Shown here piece by piece: positions 1-8,395 of a stretch of 64,000 nt of DNA. Each line of letters opens with the position of its first letter. The first letter of the stretch is position 1. The notes under the pieces were generated by a model. The model saw only the letters and a list, made by a program, of their open reading frames with translations. It was not told the DNA's origin and searched no databases. The stretch covers positions 248,001 through 312,000 of the forward strand of contig CAZBSI010000002.1 in the NCBI GenBank assembly GCA_964494345.1, in the 5' to 3' direction. The position numbers and the translations under genes are program-made. The DNA comes from DTKD01 sp964494345. GTDB lineage: Bacteria > Armatimonadota > UBA5829.

Positions 1-62
1 ATGCGCGCAGCCACGCTCAGGCCGCCAAGGCCGGAATCGAATACACCTATCGGAGAGGTCAC
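1..62 (-). CDS. murI: Glutamate racemase, N-terminal fragment
   Basis: The gene enters from the left edge, and only about 20 codons lie in the window. Translating the minus strand from a GTG at 62-60 gives a peptide containing PIGVFDSGLGGLSV. This is the hallmark N-terminus of glutamate racemase, where the Asp and Ser of the FDSG motif lie in the active site. The enzyme makes D-glutamate for peptidoglycan. The GTG start overlaps the TGA stop of the upstream gerM-like gene (GTGA), which implies translational coupling in an amidase-gerM-murI cell-envelope operon. The rest of the protein is outside the window. Confidence 0.85.
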   Translation of the reverse strand, partial: MTSPIGVFDSGLGGLSVAAR

Positions 63-679
63 TTTGAACCGTCCGGCTGAAGCAATGTGGAGTCCGCTTC
101 TATCGGATAAGAAAGCTCCAGATGCCCTCCCAGAGTCTCGACCGACCCACCATTGACCAATATAAGGACGCTTTTTACCTTGCCGCCGCTGTTTGCCACC
201 AGCGTATGTGCTATGGCGTTTATGGTAAGCGCCTCCTGTTCGGAACCGCCGGAGAAATTGTCCGTAAACTGGCTGCTAAGGTCAATAGTCGCAACCCCGT
301 CGTGAACGTTCACCGGAGTTAGCGATTTCGTTCCTTTAGGGATCAGTTCCGCCGCCGGGCCGGATTTAGTGTTAGTGGCAAGCAGCTCACCCAGCGCCAC
401 ATCGAGTATCTCGCCCTTTTCGCTGCTCATCACAGCCACCGGCTTCAGATAAAACCCCCGCTTTCCGGTCTGGGGCAGATAAATGCGAACCTTGCGCTGG
501 GGTGCGGCTGGTGCAGTATTCGGGGTGACAGTCACGACTGGCTTCTGCGCCGGGGTCACCAAACCGGTCGGCTGATTATTCATATAATAATAGGCCCCCG
601 CCGCCGCTGCGCAGACTAATAGCATGCCTGCGATAAACAACGCCGCCGACCCACCTGATTTTTTTCGTTTTTTAGCCAT
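59..679 (-). CDS. GerM-domain membrane-anchored protein
   Basis: This 206-residue protein has a basic N-terminus (KKRKK), one membrane segment at about residues 13-32, a Pro/Thr/Ala-rich linker, and a GerM (GerMN) domain from about 65 to 200. Conserved-looking blocks include VRIYLP, TLTPVNVHDGVATIDLSS and EALTINAIAHTL. GerM domains occur in spore-germination and sporulation lipoproteins, and also in non-sporulating bacteria as envelope proteins of unclear biochemistry. It lies between an N-acetylmuramoyl-L-alanine amidase and murI on the same strand, as in many Gram-positive-like genomes, so a role in cell-wall remodelling is likely. AGGAGG lies about 12 nt before the ATG. GerM alone is not proof of sporulation. 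Confidence 0.8.
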   Translation of the reverse strand: MAKKRKKSGGSAALFIAGMLLVCAAAAGAYYYMNNQPTGLVTPAQKPVVTVTPNTAPAAPQRKVRIYLPQTGKRGFYLKPVAVMSSEKGEILDVALGELLATNTKSGPAAELIPKGTKSLTPVNVHDGVATIDLSSQFTDNFSGGSEQEALTINAIAHTLVANSGGKVKSVLILVNGGSVETLGGHLELSYPIEADSTLLQPDGSK

Positions 680-713
680 CGAACCGACTCGCCTCCTGCG
701 ATAGCCCAGTCAT

Positions 714-2324
714 TTATTGTATCGGTATACCTTCTATGTACGCTTTAAGCCCCGCAACAATTCCCTCGGCCAGCTTCGATCTATATGCGGCGTCCTTAAG
801 TTTTGCACGATCCGAGGAATGATTTACGTATCCGCATTCCAGCAGCACTCCGGGAATCCCCGAATTGGCCAATCCCCTTAGCACTCCAAGACCGGATTGA
901 TATAAAATGCGGTCGCTGCGGGCCTTCCTGTCGCACATTCCCGTATACTTACACACCCCATCATGAATAGCGTAAGCAAGCAGCTTCGGACTCGGCAACT
1001 GTTGGTGATAATACGTCTCTATGCCTGTCGCGCTGTTCGGCGATACATTTGAATTGCAGTGCAACGAGATGAAAAAGTCCGCGCTGGCGTCAACGGCCAT
1101 CTTCGGTCGGACAGATAGCCCCACCTGTTCGTCGCCGCTTCTGGTCAAAATAACGTGCGCGCCGTGTTTTTCGAGCGATGCGGCGAGTTGTTTTGCCAAC
1201 TGCAAATTGATCGTCTTTTCGCTGACGCCCCCTGCCTGTGCTCCGCCTTCTTTGCCGCCATGCCCAGGGTCTATCACTATAATCTTGCTCGCCAACGTGC
1301 CTCCCGACTTGTCGGCAGGCCGCACATATATCACCGTCTCGGTCTCGCGAACGTCCACGCTATAAGCCAATGGCCTGGTCAGCTTCAAGACCAACTGCGC
1401 CCCGGACGATGTCCTGACGAGTTCTGGTTTAACCAACGGATGTGACCCAGCGATATCGCAGGATTCCGCCAGCCTGCCTCCGGGCAAATCGACGCGAATC
1501 TCCGGCGGGGTTACGGATAAACTGGTCGAAGCGGCAGACTTGCCCGACGTCGCGATTCCAACGGTGAAAGACTTCTCATCGCCTTGAATGTTGATCGAAT
1601 TAATCGTATACGATGATTTGCCAGGTTGAGATTGAGACACCACCACAGCCGGCGACGGCGGAACCAACCCATCCCCGACTTTTAGTTGAACCTGCGACAC
1701 GGCGCCGTTAGATTCGAGCGTATAACCCGTATCTTTTGCCAATTCCAGCACAACACGCGCAGTCGAGGCATCGAATTGGCCGAGCCTGGCCTTAGAAACC
1801 AGCGGCGTGCCTATATAGACTTCTTTGGCCTCAGAGACGAGCTTTGCGTTAGCCACATCCACCACGATGTTGCCGTTCCACATACTCGTAGAGACGCGCA
1901 CAGGAAATGAGCAGTTTATCTTGAGGGTGTCATCGTCAAATTCTACCGAGCTGAGGTGCGCAATTAACTTAAGCGTGCGTTTCGCCGGATCCCATATCCG
2001 CTCTCCGCCGATCAGCGAGATCAGCTTATCCATCGGGATCATGCGGTTGCCATTTATGTAGACGGGCTTTATGTTTGCGGATTGTCCCCCCGCGGCCGTG
2101 ACCAATATGTCACCGTTTTCCGCGTCGACCCTGCTTGCTCCCAGCATTGAGACGATCTGAACCGGGGCCAACACCCCTGCCCCATCGAATACTGGCGCAG
2201 GAGCCAGCGGCGCCTCGCTGGAACCGATCATAATCCGCACCGGAACCGCCTCAGCCCAACACGCGCCCGCCATAGCGCATAAGCACGCAATCAGCGGCGC
2301 TAAATATCTCGCAGCCTGTGTCAT
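714..2324 (-). CDS. Secreted N-acetylmuramoyl-L-alanine amidase with AMIN domains
   Basis: A zinc amidase that cuts the amide bond between MurNAc and the stem peptide. The reading frame is open to 2420, but the ATG at 2324 is preferred because it begins a clean signal peptide (residues 1-24, ending ACWA). Next come a copper-amine-oxidase-N-like domain (about 30-120) and AMIN-type beta domains (about 125-340), which usually bind cell wall. The Amidase_3 catalytic domain (about 345-532) shows the zinc-site pattern DPGHGG (His near 352), SEKTIN (Glu near 367), SLHCNSN (His near 421) and the catalytic Glu of LLECGY (near 495). Total length is about 536 residues. It is first of an amidase-gerM-murI operon. 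Confidence 0.9.
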   Translation of the reverse strand: MTQAARYLAPLIACLCAMAGACWAEAVPVRIMIGSSEAPLAPAPVFDGAGVLAPVQIVSMLGASRVDAENGDILVTAAGGQSANIKPVYINGNRMIPMDKLISLIGGERIWDPAKRTLKLIAHLSSVEFDDDTLKINCSFPVRVSTSMWNGNIVVDVANAKLVSEAKEVYIGTPLVSKARLGQFDASTARVVLELAKDTGYTLESNGAVSQVQLKVGDGLVPPSPAVVVSQSQPGKSSYTINSINIQGDEKSFTVGIATSGKSAASTSLSVTPPEIRVDLPGGRLAESCDIAGSHPLVKPELVRTSSGAQLVLKLTRPLAYSVDVRETETVIYVRPADKSGGTLASKIIVIDPGHGGKEGGAQAGGVSEKTINLQLAKQLAASLEKHGAHVILTRSGDEQVGLSVRPKMAVDASADFFISLHCNSNVSPNSATGIETYYHQQLPSPKLLAYAIHDGVCKYTGMCDRKARSDRILYQSGLGVLRGLANSGIPGVLLECGYVNHSSDRAKLKDAAYRSKLAEGIVAGLKAYIEGIPIQ

Positions 2325-2428
2325 ACGATCTCGTCCGTGAAATATCATTACCGTCAATTTTACTCGTCCTATCCCAGAAACGCAACGAGCAAACATAAAC
2401 ACGCCGCGAATCAACCACAAAAACCAGA

Positions 2429-2453
2429 AAAGGGCGCTGAAACGGCGCCCTTT
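2429..2453 (-). terminator. Intrinsic terminator of the cytochrome gene
   Basis: A GGGCGC/GCGCCC stem extended by A-T pairs has a 7-nt loop. On the minus strand it is followed by TTTTCTGGTTTTTG. It lies just downstream of the cytochrome stop codon. Confidence 0.75.
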
Positions 2454-2474
2454 CCATCGCCTGTTAACTCGTAT

Positions 2475-3413
2475 TTATTCGGCTTTTTTGAAGGCGTGTG
2501 AGCCGCGCGGCATATGGCAGGTGGCACAAGTAGCCTTCTCCCCCGCGGTCGGAGCGTGCTCTTTCATACTCTTGATAGTCGCAGCATGGCAGGTCAAACA
2601 GCCTTCATTGATCGGCTGTCTGAGCTGAGGAGCCGCCTTTGACTTGTCGCCGTGCGGGTCGTGACAGTTGACGCAACCCATCCCGCCTTCGTAGTGCTTG
2701 CTTTTGATAAACTCATTATACTGATTGTTCGCAGAGCCTTCTGCGACATCCTTGAGTTTGAAGCTCTTGGTGAGGTCGTCGCCCGGCAGATAATCCACCG
2801 GATAGGCAAACTTGCCGCTGGGGTCGGTTCCCGTGGCATGGCACTGTCCGCACACCATAGACTTCTTTTTGGAGTCGAGCCCCTTCATGGTCTGGATATC
2901 CTCGGCGTCCATGCTCTCGGCATGCTCAGCACCCGGCCCATGGCAGCTCTCACAGCCGACGCCCATCTGGGTCCAGGTTCTCTTCTCCGGCGTGAAGTTG
3001 GTGACGTGGCATCCGACGCACTGCGTCACGCCGTTTTTGCCGGCGTTCGGCTCCGGAGCCCAGTTATTGGACTTTGCGTTCCACTTGCCGCCCAACACCT
3101 TGAAGTCCTTATCCATATAGCTCTGGTTGGATTTCTCCGAACCGAGCACGTATTTGATATCCGCCTTTTTGATCGGGGAATCCGCGTCGAATTTGGCTTT
3201 GACTGCGGCCGGTTTCTTTGTAGCATCAGACATCGCCGTCGCATGGGCTGTCTTTTTGTATCCGGCCACCAATGCAGCGTAACTGCTTTCGTGGCAGGCG
3301 ATGCACTCCTCAGAGCCTACATATTTTGCATCTTTCTTTGCCCAGGCCGTAAACGCAGCCGCCGTCATCACGACAACAGCCAGGCCGAGCACAACGAGTT
3401 TAAAATTACGCAT
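2475..3413 (-). CDS. Secreted seven-haem c-type cytochrome
   Basis: This 312-residue protein has a signal peptide (about 1-25, ending AWA) and seven CxxCH haem-binding motifs: CIACH (37), CVGCH (132), CESCH (152), CGQCH (188), CVNCH (246), CLTCH (272) and CATCH (295). The opening YVGSEECIACH resembles cytochrome c554 and related multihaem proteins, but those usually carry four haems, so only a family-level call is justified. It should act outside the cytoplasmic membrane in electron transfer. No cytochrome maturation gene, quinol oxidase or other redox partner lies nearby, so its donor and acceptor are unknown. A TATAAT-like -10 lies at 3447-3452. AAGGAGG lies about 11 nt before the ATG. A terminator follows the gene. 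Confidence 0.88.
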   Translation of the reverse strand: MRNFKLVVLGLAVVVMTAAAFTAWAKKDAKYVGSEECIACHESSYAALVAGYKKTAHATAMSDATKKPAAVKAKFDADSPIKKADIKYVLGSEKSNQSYMDKDFKVLGGKWNAKSNNWAPEPNAGKNGVTQCVGCHVTNFTPEKRTWTQMGVGCESCHGPGAEHAESMDAEDIQTMKGLDSKKKSMVCGQCHATGTDPSGKFAYPVDYLPGDDLTKSFKLKDVAEGSANNQYNEFIKSKHYEGGMGCVNCHDPHGDKSKAAPQLRQPINEGCLTCHAATIKSMKEHAPTAGEKATCATCHMPRGSHAFKKAE

Positions 3414-3522
3414 GCAAAGAAAGCCTCCTTACTCTATCACTCTCTTATTATAGACGAGGCAGCCTGAAACCTCTACCCATTTACTAAGTTTTCGCATTAG
3501 ACTGCTGGGGTAGTAGATAATC

Positions 3523-4248
3523 ATGACCGATCATTTCGACACTCAGGATCGCGATTTGTATATGAAGGCCCTGCGAGCACTTCAGGACTCCGGCGTTCGC
3601 TTTATGGTCGGCGGCGCTTTTGCCGTCTATCACTACACAAACTGGTGGCGCAACACTCACGATATCGACGTCTACGTCACCCAGGATCAAGTGCAGGCCG
3701 CGGCTGAGGCGTTAAGCTCGGTTGGCTTCGTCGACATAGGGGAGCAGGCCGCCGGAGATAAGGACTGGATCTATCACTCCGGTCAAAAGGGACTGATACT
3801 GGACGTGATCTGGCGATTTGCGAATCTGGTCAACTATATAACCGACGAGTGGTTCAGTCGCGCGTCGGTTGGGGAGTTTTTGGGCCTTCATCTCAATTTT
3901 CTACCTCTCGAAGAGCTTATATGGATCAAAGTCTTCGTCATCAACCGCCACCGCTGCGACTGGCCCGACGTCATGCGACTCGCCCAGGCGCAGTGCCAAA
4001 GGCTGGACTGGGGCAGGCTGATGAGTCTTCTCGGGGAGCACTGGCTATTGCTGGCCGCACTGGTCGATGTCTTTGACTGGCAGTATCCCAGCTCAATGGG
4101 CTGCATTCCGGATTCCATAAGGAATGAACTGGCCGAAAAAAGGCTAAAATACAGACAAAACCCTCCGACAGTTGTCGATCGAGAGCAGTTGCTCGATCCG
4201 TGGTTACATCAAAGGGCGGATTTCTATGCTATTCGGCGCAATGAATAA
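3523..4248 (+). CDS. Nucleotidyltransferase-fold protein
   Basis: A 241-residue protein. Its N-terminal part has the minimal nucleotidyltransferase signature: MVGGAFAVYHY (about 27-37) followed by the acidic pair DID (about 46-48). This is the arrangement of metal-binding Asp residues in DNA polymerase beta-like and AbiEii-like transferases. The remainder has no motif I recognise. Relatives include aminoglycoside-type transferases, the toxin half of some toxin-antitoxin systems and housekeeping proteins. No antitoxin-like partner is adjacent. Its 3' end overlaps the start of the downstream isomerase by 23 nt, which suggests co-transcription and coupling. Substrate unknown. The call to a fold is fairly secure; the function is not. 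Confidence 0.65.
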   Translation: MTDHFDTQDRDLYMKALRALQDSGVRFMVGGAFAVYHYTNWWRNTHDIDVYVTQDQVQAAAEALSSVGFVDIGEQAAGDKDWIYHSGQKGLILDVIWRFANLVNYITDEWFSRASVGEFLGLHLNFLPLEELIWIKVFVINRHRCDWPDVMRLAQAQCQRLDWGRLMSLLGEHWLLLAALVDVFDWQYPSSMGCIPDSIRNELAEKRLKYRQNPPTVVDREQLLDPWLHQRADFYAIRRNE

Positions 4249-5050
4249 CCCAATGATCGAGGTTACCCAGGAGATCGCTTCGTTTCGCGACCTCGGCTTC
4301 GATTTTATCGACCTTACACTTGAGCCAGAACAGACCTACTCGGCCACGGTCAATGCGGATAAGATCGTGAACGCGCTCGACGAGGCCGATATGTTCGCGG
4401 TGGGCCATACGGCGTGGTATCTTCCGATCGCCTCACCTTTCCCGGATTTTCGTGAGCTTGCGATTAAAGAGCTGGAGCGGTGTATGGACGTCTTTAGAGA
4501 TATGGGTATCGACAAAATGAACGTCCACCCGCACACGAGAGTCTCACTTTTTGACGAAGAGTGGATGATAGCGCAAAACACCGAGGCTATCGTGCGTCTG
4601 GCCGAACGAGCGGAGACGCTTGATATGATCCTGCTGGTGGAGAACACCCCGGGGTTCAGTCGTGTAGCTCAGCTAAAACCCCTGATCGAATCCGTCAACA
4701 GCGTCCGGTTCCTGCTGGACGTCGGCCACGCCAACCTTGATTCTTCTTACAATAGATCAGAAGAGCTGCTCGCCAATTTTGGTCACAGGCTGGGACATCT
4801 TCATATATCGGATAATCACGGCGGCACAAGCGACGAACATCTGCCGCTGGGAGTCGGCAATATCAACTGGGTGCAGGTCGTGCGCCGAATCAAAAACACC
4901 GGTTACGACGACACCATGACCCTGGAGGTCTTCGGCGACGACGACGATTATCTCACTCTCAGCCTGCGTAAGATAAAATATTTGTGGGAACACACCGAAC
5001 CAGGGGAGGCTTTAACCCGCGTCTCCATGTTGGAACATCCGGAAAAATAA
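4226..5050 (+). CDS. Sugar phosphate isomerase/epimerase (TIM barrel)
   Basis: A 274-residue protein of the AP-endonuclease-2-like TIM-barrel family (xylose isomerase-like, COG1082). Barrel-edge metal-ligand candidates are Glu in LLVENTPG, Asp and His in LLDVGHANL, His in LHISDNHGG, and the final Glu in TLEVFGDDD. These fit a divalent-metal sugar epimerase or isomerase. The frame is open upstream to 4172, but ATG 4226 is preferred because it follows AGGGCGGA and begins the typical MLFGAMNNP start. It overlaps the preceding gene by 23 nt. The substrate cannot be deduced. Confidence 0.8.
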   Translation: MLFGAMNNPMIEVTQEIASFRDLGFDFIDLTLEPEQTYSATVNADKIVNALDEADMFAVGHTAWYLPIASPFPDFRELAIKELERCMDVFRDMGIDKMNVHPHTRVSLFDEEWMIAQNTEAIVRLAERAETLDMILLVENTPGFSRVAQLKPLIESVNSVRFLLDVGHANLDSSYNRSEELLANFGHRLGHLHISDNHGGTSDEHLPLGVGNINWVQVVRRIKNTGYDDTMTLEVFGDDDDYLTLSLRKIKYLWEHTEPGEALTRVSMLEHPEK

Positions 5051-5051
5051 A

Positions 5052-5075
5052 TGGCCGGGCGCTCTGTCCCGGCCA
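5052..5075 (-). terminator. Hairpin terminator after the paaK-ACT operon
   Basis: The perfect stem TGGCCGGG/CCCGGCCA has an 8-nt loop and is followed on the minus strand by ATTTATTTTT. Bases 5062-5075 (CTCTGTCCCGGCCA) match exactly a 14-mer in the 33-bp minisatellite near 25.9 kb and in the solitary unit near 21.4 kb. It is therefore also a member of a dispersed hairpin family. Confidence 0.7.
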
Positions 5076-5093
5076 AAAAACGCAAAATATGTG

Positions 5094-5510
5094 CTAATCC
5101 AGAGAACTGAGGGCTTTCAGCCCGGCGTTTGCCGCGGCTGCCTCGATAGCATCGAGCTTATCTCCCTTTACGACCAAAACCGCCCGCTTGCCTCGTTCGA
5201 GGATACAACCATAAGCGTCGGTTATGTTCAGTTGCGCATCCTCCATCGCCCGCGACAGTTTCAGCAACGAGCCCGGCTTATCAGGTATTTCGATTATCGC
5301 AACCTGGTTGAACGCGACAGGCATATTGGCCTCGGAGAGCACCTGCTTCGCTTTGTCAGGCTCGGCGGTCAGCAGCTTAAAGACCCCGAACTGCCCTTCA
5401 TCCGCAAGCTCCAGCGCCAGCAGATCGACGCCCGCGCCGCCCAGCAACTCGGCGATTTTTGACAGCTTGCCGGGTCTATTCTCAACGAATACTCGTAGTT
5501 CCTTATACAT
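5094..5510 (-). CDS. Tandem ACT-domain protein
   Basis: A 138-residue protein made of two ACT domains, about 1-68 and 70-138. Each shows a beta-alpha-beta ligand-binding pattern: RVFVENRPGKLSKIAELLGGAGVDLLAL, shortened here to its key PGKLSKI and GVDLLAL elements, then IEIPDKPGSLLKL. Stand-alone tandem ACT proteins of this type (COG4747) are commonly encoded just after phenylacetate-CoA ligase-like genes, as here with a 21-nt gap. They probably sense aromatic amino acids or aryl acids. CAGGAG lies 7 nt before the ATG. It is co-transcribed with the ligase and followed by a terminator. Confidence 0.85.
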   Translation of the reverse strand: MYKELRVFVENRPGKLSKIAELLGGAGVDLLALELADEGQFGVFKLLTAEPDKAKQVLSEANMPVAFNQVAIIEIPDKPGSLLKLSRAMEDAQLNITDAYGCILERGKRAVLVVKGDKLDAIEAAAANAGLKALSSLD

Positions 5511-5531
5511 ATTATCGCTCCTGATTTCCGC

Positions 5532-6839
5532 TCAATTTCGCTCGTCGATCACTCGTTTGGCCTTGCCTTCGCTCGTCGGCAAACTGCCCGGTTCCAGCAC
5601 ATCGATATCCGCCGTGAACCCTATCTGCTCCTTTAGCTCCCTCTGCAAATCGGCGCGGAGGTTGCGCAGCGTCTGCATAGAACCATCGAAGCCGGTCTTT
5701 GCGATCTCGACTCTGACAGTCATCTGATCCAGCGCCTGCTTTTTCGACAGGTTTATGACGTAGTTGCCACCGAGCCAGTCGTGGCGCATAATAACCTCTT
5801 CGATCTGGCTTGGAAAGACGTTGACCCCACGAATGATAAGCATATCGTCCGATCGACCGACGAACCTCGACAGCCTCACGTGCTTACGCCCACACGGACA
5901 CTCTCCGAGCATCTTGCGCGTCAGGTCCCTGGTGCGATAGCGAATAATCGGCATCGCGGTGCGCCTGAGCGTGGTTAGCACCAGTTCCCCGATCTCTCCG
6001 TCTGCCACGGGCTGCAGGGTCTCCGGGTTTATGATCTCCACCAGGTAGCTGTCCTCCCAGATGTGCATGCCATTTTGATATGGGCACTCAAAAGCCACGC
6101 CGGGGCCGTTCATCTCACTCAGGCCATAGCTGTTAAATGCCTTAAACCCGTAGAGGTCCTGAAGTTTGAGTCTAAGCTCTTCGGTATATGGTTCTGCGCC
6201 CAGCGCTGCAATTTTGATGTTCAGGCTCTTAGGGTCGTCGCCTTCCTGTACCATGCGCTCGGCCACGTGCATCGCATAGCTCGGAGTGGCGTGGACCACG
6301 GTCACGTGGAAGTCCCTGATAAGCATAATCTGCCTGGCCGTGTTGCCTGCGCCTGCGGGGATAACCCACATCCCCAGCCTCTCTGCGCCATAGTGCAACC
6401 CCAGCCCACCGGTGAACAGGCCATAGCCGGACATGTTCTGAAAAATATCCTGCGAAGTGGCTCCCCCCATCGCCAGCGATCTCGCCATAAGTTCCGCCCA
6501 GTTGTCGACGTCCTCTCTGGTATGAAAGATTGCCGTGGGCTTGCCGGTGGTGCCGCTTGAGGTATGCATGCGGATCACCTTTTCCGGCTCCACTGTGAGC
6601 ATAGTGTTCGGGTAGCTCAGCCGCAAGTCGTCTTTTGTGGTAAACGGCAGAGATGTGATGTCGTCGGCGCTCTTTATGTCTCCCGGATCGAGGCCCGCCT
6701 GTGCAAACCTCTGAGAATAATAAGGTGATTTAGCGGCTTGCTTTACGCTGCGAGACAGGGCCTGGTTTTGGAACTGGGTAAGCTCATCGCGCCCCATCCA
6801 TTCAAATTTCGATCCGATATTGTCTATAGACTCGTTCAT
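5532..6839 (-). CDS. paaK: Phenylacetate-CoA ligase
   Basis: A 435-residue adenylate-forming enzyme that activates phenylacetate or a related aryl acid to its CoA thioester. It has the ATP-binding motif SSGTTGKPTAIF (about 92-103), the SYGLSEMNGPG motif (about 237-247), YRTRDL, and a C-terminal Lys-bearing region (TSEGKAKRV). Length and motif order match PaaK. Together with the downstream ACT protein it forms the two-gene unit often seen in anaerobes and Armatimonadota-like genomes. There it may serve indolepyruvate or aryl-acid metabolism rather than the aerobic paa pathway, because no paaABCDE genes are present. AGAGG precedes the ATG. It is divergent from the ABC transporter operon. Confidence 0.9.
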   Translation of the reverse strand: MNESIDNIGSKFEWMGRDELTQFQNQALSRSVKQAAKSPYYSQRFAQAGLDPGDIKSADDITSLPFTTKDDLRLSYPNTMLTVEPEKVIRMHTSSGTTGKPTAIFHTREDVDNWAELMARSLAMGGATSQDIFQNMSGYGLFTGGLGLHYGAERLGMWVIPAGAGNTARQIMLIRDFHVTVVHATPSYAMHVAERMVQEGDDPKSLNIKIAALGAEPYTEELRLKLQDLYGFKAFNSYGLSEMNGPGVAFECPYQNGMHIWEDSYLVEIINPETLQPVADGEIGELVLTTLRRTAMPIIRYRTRDLTRKMLGECPCGRKHVRLSRFVGRSDDMLIIRGVNVFPSQIEEVIMRHDWLGGNYVINLSKKQALDQMTVRVEIAKTGFDGSMQTLRNLRADLQRELKEQIGFTADIDVLEPGSLPTSEGKAKRVIDERN

Positions 6840-6912
6840 TTATAACCTCTGTGGTTTTCTATACAATAGGGTATTCTCCACGCCTGAGCTCTCTACCTTC
6901 GTGCGAAAATAA

Positions 6913-6941
6913 TTGACTGTATACCCCATCTGTGATACTCT
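6913..6941 (+). promoter_or_regulatory. Sigma-70-type promoter of the sugar ABC operon
   Basis: TTGACT, a 17-nt spacer, then TACTCT. The predicted start is about 28 nt before the substrate-binding protein ATG. Confidence 0.6.
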
Positions 6942-6975
6942 ACCTCTGGTCAAAATTGTCCCGGAGGCAGAGTTA

Positions 6976-8295
6976 ATGCGTAACATTCTCATTATAATTA
7001 TAGCGTTGTTTGCCCTGATAATTACGGGCTGCGGCGACAAATCCGGCACTACTGAAACAGCCGACGGCAAAATCGAGATCGAGGTCGCATCTTTTCAGGG
7101 CGGGTTCGGTCTGGATTTCTTCGAATATGCGGCTCGTGAATACGAAAAGCAGCATCCCAATGTAAAGATCAACCTGTGGGGCAACCCTCGCGTATGGGAG
7201 CAACTGCGTCCGAGATTCGTGCGCGGCGACGTGCCCGATCTGACCTGGCCGGGATGGGACATGGATGTGTGGGCGATGGTCGTGGACGGACAGGTTTTGG
7301 AGATGGACAAATATCTCGAAACTAAGGCCTACGGCTCCGACAAGACCTGGAAAGAGACATTTTATCCGTCGCTTTTGGAAAAAGGAAAATATAACGGGCA
7401 TTACTATATAATGCCGTTTAATAACAACATCTTCGGCTGGTGGTATAACGTGGATATGTTCAAGAAACACGGTTGGACGCCGCCGAAGACCTACGATGAA
7501 TTGCTGGTATTGTGCGAGAAGATCAAAAAGGCCGGTATCGCCCCGATCACCTTCCAGGGCAAGTATCCTCAATATATGCTGCAGGGGTTTTTCTTCCCGT
7601 GGGCTATCAGTGCGGGTGGTTTGCAGGGGTACTACGACGCTGAAAACCTGAAACCGGGCGCTTGGAAGACTCCGGCGTTCCTGAAGGCGGCGGAGATGAT
7701 CGCAGAGCTGCGTGAGAAGGGCTACTTCCAGAAGGGCGCTATGGGGATGAGTCACACCGAGAGCCAGATGGAGTTCGTGCTCGGCAGGGCGGCGATGATC
7801 CCGTGTGGGACATGGCTCGGCTCGGAGATGAAAATGCAGATGCCGCCGACTTTCCACATGGAGTATTTCAACCCGCCGGTGATTGCTGGCGGCAAAGGTG
7901 ACCCTTCATTGGTTCTGTGCGGCGTTGAGACCTGGATTATCCCTAAAGCCGCTAAGCATCCTGACGTGGCGGCGGATTTCTTTAAGTTCATGACGTCTCT
8001 GGAGATGGCCAAAAAGTTCATCGTTCAGAAGAACACACTTATGTCCATAAAGGGCAGTGACGAGGTCGATTTGCCGCCGACTTTAGTGGCGCCGGCGAAG
8101 TATATGAACGCTGCCACCACCACCTACGGCACGGACTACGGCGACTGGTATCGAACCATGGGCAAGGAGGTACAGGAAGCTATGTCCTCCCTGCTTAACG
8201 GCCGTTCGACTCCGCAGCAGTTTGTGGATAGAATGGAAAAAGCGGCGGAGACTTGCCGGAAGGACAACTCCATTCCTAAGCATAATGCCGAATAG
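6976..8295 (+). CDS. Sugar ABC transporter substrate-binding lipoprotein
   Basis: A 439-residue family-1 extracellular solute-binding protein. The ATG at 6976 follows GGAGG (6963-6967) and starts a lipoprotein signal ending LIITGC, so the mature protein should be anchored by its lipidated Cys. The body has typical features: PDLTWPGWDMDVWAMV near the N-lobe, NNIFGWWYNVDMFKKHG (split here at the key WWYN residues), and GRAAMIPCGTWLGSEM near the hinge. It captures an oligosaccharide or sugar derivative for the two permeases that follow. No ATPase gene lies in this operon, so a shared MsmK-like ATPase elsewhere is expected. The substrate is not deducible from sequence. Confidence 0.88.
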   Translation: MRNILIIIIALFALIITGCGDKSGTTETADGKIEIEVASFQGGFGLDFFEYAAREYEKQHPNVKINLWGNPRVWEQLRPRFVRGDVPDLTWPGWDMDVWAMVVDGQVLEMDKYLETKAYGSDKTWKETFYPSLLEKGKYNGHYYIMPFNNNIFGWWYNVDMFKKHGWTPPKTYDELLVLCEKIKKAGIAPITFQGKYPQYMLQGFFFPWAISAGGLQGYYDAENLKPGAWKTPAFLKAAEMIAELREKGYFQKGAMGMSHTESQMEFVLGRAAMIPCGTWLGSEMKMQMPPTFHMEYFNPPVIAGGKGDPSLVLCGVETWIIPKAAKHPDVAADFFKFMTSLEMAKKFIVQKNTLMSIKGSDEVDLPPTLVAPAKYMNAATTTYGTDYGDWYRTMGKEVQEAMSSLLNGRSTPQQFVDRMEKAAETCRKDNSIPKHNAE

Positions 8296-8312
8296 TCGAG
8301 TTTTGCGTTACG

Positions 8313-8336
8313 CCGGGGCGCGAAAGGATGCCCCGG
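8313..8336 (+). promoter_or_regulatory. Intercistronic stem-loop in the ABC operon
   Basis: CCGGGGC/GCCCCGG with a 10-nt loop, 18 nt after the binding-protein stop and without a following T-run. Its position between a binding-protein gene and the permeases resembles mRNA-stabilising or attenuating stems that let the binding protein outnumber the permeases. Confidence 0.55.
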
Positions 8337-8395
8337 TGTATATTTCATAGAAATCTCCCACAACCTCGTCAAGAGGGTGTATCATATAACATAAG

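Noticed and set aside
2652..3467. 271-codon plus-strand frame over the cytochrome gene
   Set aside because: It is antisense to a gene with seven CxxCH motifs and a signal peptide, and has no motif of its own.
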